This document shows, piece after piece, positions 62,298 to 64,000 of a stretch of DNA of 64,000 bases. Below the pieces are notes generated by a model, which worked only from the letters and a program-made list of their open reading frames with translations, did no database searches and was not told the origin of the DNA. Made by a program: the position numbers and the translations under genes. Numbering within the stretch: position 1 is the first letter of the stretch; the number at the start of each line of letters is the position of its first letter. The stretch comes from CAIYZT01 sp947461435 (lineage in GTDB: Bacteria > Pseudomonadota > Alphaproteobacteria > Rhodobacterales > Rhodobacteraceae): NCBI GenBank assembly GCA_965284435.1, contig OZ260083.1:558001-622000 (forward strand), given 5' to 3'.

Positions 62298-63506
62298 GTG
62301 GATAGAATGACCGCACATTCCTTGAACAAGCTGACCGCCCAAGAAGTGAAAACCAATGCGCCCGGTAAGTACAGTGACGGTGGCGGTTTGTGGCTTCACC
62401 AAAGAGACAACGGCAAGGGGCAATGGGTTTTGCGCATTACCGTGCACGGGCGGCGGCGGGAAATGGGTTTAGGCTCTGCCCAAGACGTGACGCTGAAGGA
62501 TGCCCGCGCGCTGGCGACCAAATGGCGCGCCTTGGCCGCCGCAGAGATTGACCCGATCAAGCAGCGCGAAAAGGACCGCCGCGAGGCGCTGCGCAACCTT
62601 CACGTTCTGAACGAAATTGCAAAGGATGCCTTTGAAAGCCGCAAGGCGGAGTTGAAGGGCGATGGCGAGGCTGGGCGCTGGTTTTCCCCGCTGAGCCTTT
62701 ACGTGCTGCCCAAGCTGGGCAAGGTGCCCGTGGCAGAGATTGACCAAACCGATATACGCGACACGCTCGCCCCCATCTGGCACACGAAGGCCGACACGGC
62801 AAGGAAGGCCCTGAACCGTTTGGGCATTTGTTTGACCCATGCCGCCGCGCTGGGCCTCGACGTGGATTTGCAAGCGACCGAAAAGGCAAAGGCCCTTTTG
62901 GGCAAGCAGCGCCACAAGACGCAGAACGTTCCCTCTATTCCTTGGGGCGAGGTGCCCGCGTTCTATGAAAGTCTTTCGGATGGGTCCATCACGCACTTGG
63001 CTTTGCGGCTTCTTATCTTGACGGGCGTTAGGTCTGGCCCGCTGCGGTTTCTTCGCCGTGACCAGATAGAGGGCAACGTCTGGACCATCCCCGGCGACAT
63101 GATGAAGGGCCGCCGCGACGCCACGCCGGACTTTCGCGTTCCTTTATCGGCTGAGGCTTTGGCCGTTATCGAACAAGCCAAGCCCCTAGCGCGCGAAGGC
63201 TTTTTGTTCCCCAGCGTGCGCAAGGGCGTGATTTCAGATGCCACAATGGCGCGCCTGATGGAGCGCAGAGGCCTAGAGGCCCGCCCGCATGGATTCCGAA
63301 CCAGTTTGCGTGTTTGGTTGGCTGAGGCGACCGATACGGCGCATGAAGTGGCGGAAAGCTGCCTGTCGCACGTTGTCGGCGGATCGGTTGAACGGGCTTA
63401 CCGCCGCACGGATTACCTTGAGCAAAGGCAAATCGTGATGGCGCGATGGGCGAAGCATGTGACGGGGCAAAACGGGCAGGTTGTGCAGTTGGTAAGGGGG
63501 GCGTGA
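62298..63506 (+). CDS. int: P4-type tyrosine integrase
   Basis: The 402-residue recombinase has the N-terminal arm-binding domain of P4-like integrases (GKYSDGGGLWLHQRDNGKGQ; GLGSAQDVTLKDARALA), a core-binding domain, and the catalytic domain with Arg245 (TGVRSGPLRFL), Lys270 (MMKGRR), His331 and Arg334 (HGFRTSLRVW), His358 (LSHVVGG) and the nucleophile Tyr near 368 (AYRRTDYLEQRQ). GTG 62298 has AAGGGGGA seven bases upstream; ATG 62307 is an alternative. Such integrases insert elements at tRNA or other genes. It is intact and marks the left end of an element extending beyond the window. Confidence 0.95.
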   Translation: MDRMTAHSLNKLTAQEVKTNAPGKYSDGGGLWLHQRDNGKGQWVLRITVHGRRREMGLGSAQDVTLKDARALATKWRALAAAEIDPIKQREKDRREALRNLHVLNEIAKDAFESRKAELKGDGEAGRWFSPLSLYVLPKLGKVPVAEIDQTDIRDTLAPIWHTKADTARKALNRLGICLTHAAALGLDVDLQATEKAKALLGKQRHKTQNVPSIPWGEVPAFYESLSDGSITHLALRLLILTGVRSGPLRFLRRDQIEGNVWTIPGDMMKGRRDATPDFRVPLSAEALAVIEQAKPLAREGFLFPSVRKGVISDATMARLMERRGLEARPHGFRTSLRVWLAEATDTAHEVAESCLSHVVGGSVERAYRRTDYLEQRQIVMARWAKHVTGQNGQVVQLVRGA

Positions 63507-64000
63507 ATGAATGAATGGGGGCTTCCCGATTGGCGTGATGCACAAGCCTATGGAGTTACGAAGAACTGGAGCAAGGCCCGCTGGCGCTGGGAGTTTTACC
63601 GTCGCCGACAGGACTTGAGGGAGTTTTTCGATAAGCACGCGAATGCGATTTATCAGAACAAAGTTGAGAACAATGGCTTTCCATTAGATTTAACTGGCGG
63701 AACAGGGCGGCTGCTGCAGCCACATGAACCGGGCTTCGTGGTTGATGGATATTACGAAAAAGGGATGGCTGGTTATTCCCCCCTGAATCATGAGGTGAAG
63801 TGGTTCACTTGGGGCTATGTTCTAGGCATTCCCAACCCCCGAATTTCTGAACAGCCGGAGCGAATTATCGGAGCGATACTTGCCCGTGAAACAGTAAACT
63901 TTGTCGCTATTGGGTACGGGGAAAGAGACTTAAACGGAGAGAGCGAGCGGCTAGGCTTGATTGATGGCGAGATGGGGGTTGCGTTCAACCTTAACCGTCC
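63507..64000 (+). CDS. Probable DUF6499/DUF2285-type element protein, cut by window end
   Basis: ATG 63507 follows AAGGGGGG and starts right after the integrase stop. The frame is open to the window end (164 codons) without a stop. The N-terminus WGLPDWRDAQAYG and RWRWEFYRRRQDLREFFDKH resembles the short regulatory domain (P-D-W-R-D ... W-E-F-x-R-R) common in integrated elements of alphaproteobacteria; the last visible part GVAFNLNRP resembles the linked DUF2285-type segment. A DNA-binding or replication role for the element is likely but not shown. One 60-base line within it is 50% G+C, lower than the surrounding genes. Confidence 0.7.
   Translation, partial: MNEWGLPDWRDAQAYGVTKNWSKARWRWEFYRRRQDLREFFDKHANAIYQNKVENNGFPLDLTGGTGRLLQPHEPGFVVDGYYEKGMAGYSPLNHEVKWFTWGYVLGIPNPRISEQPERIIGAILARETVNFVAIGYGERDLNGESERLGLIDGEMGVAFNLNR

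Overview
The window is one stretch of a G+C-rich alphaproteobacterial chromosome. Gene content and order point to the Rhodobacterales (Roseobacter/Rhodobacter group). The strongest marker is the block rho - mnmE - mnmG - rsmG - parA - parB facing maf - aroE - coaE - dnaQ, with parS sites embedded in coding sequence. I cannot name a genus. I saw no tRNA, rRNA, CRISPR array or insertion sequence.

Layout. 0-9.5 kb is an envelope and exopolysaccharide region: the tamB end, a YihY-family membrane protein, a small exported peptide, yjbF/yjbH, a CapD/WbpM-type sugar dehydratase, an undecaprenyl-phosphate sugar transferase, an epimerase and a Wza-type export lipoprotein. 9.5-16.2 kb holds marR - nitrilase - grxC, comF, an NDUFAF5-like methyltransferase, hemH, a second copy of the small exported peptide, two L,D-transpeptidases and a CAP-domain lipoprotein. 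16.3-23.1 kb is an RNA uracil methyltransferase behind three tandem ABC exporters, the middle one broken by one extra G in a G8 run. 23.3-37.3 kb is mixed housekeeping: the CCA enzyme, CoA pyrophosphatase, hslO, a REC-PP2C phosphatase opposite an Hpt protein, ilvA, argG, an aminotransferase / sulfotransferase-like / dioxygenase / SDR run, msrA and a GT61 glycosyltransferase. 37.5-46.8 kb carries mutS with two glycosyltransferases, grpE-hrcA, and rph - rdgB - ridA - hemW.

46.8-57.3 kb is the chromosome-maintenance core. From about 54.2 to 54.5 kb genes point away on both sides: hemJ, rho, mnmE, mnmG, rsmG, parA and parB leftward, and maf, aroE, coaE and dnaQ rightward. That gap has A/T-rich DNA and three near-consensus DnaA boxes, and three parS-like sites lie 3.5-9 kb to its left. 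I infer that it is the chromosomal replication origin.

57.4-61.9 kb is an RND efflux pair without an outer-membrane partner. From about 61.9 kb the window enters what looks like an integrated element: an A/T-rich leader with an inverted repeat, a P4-type tyrosine integrase, and the first part of a gene typical of alphaproteobacterial integrated elements.

I do not see a clear new defence or mobile system. The most unusual items are the duplicated small exported peptides, the parS site that doubles as a stop/start junction, the G8 frameshift, the stop-codon palindrome between argG and the SDR gene, and the four-gene aminotransferase/dioxygenase run.
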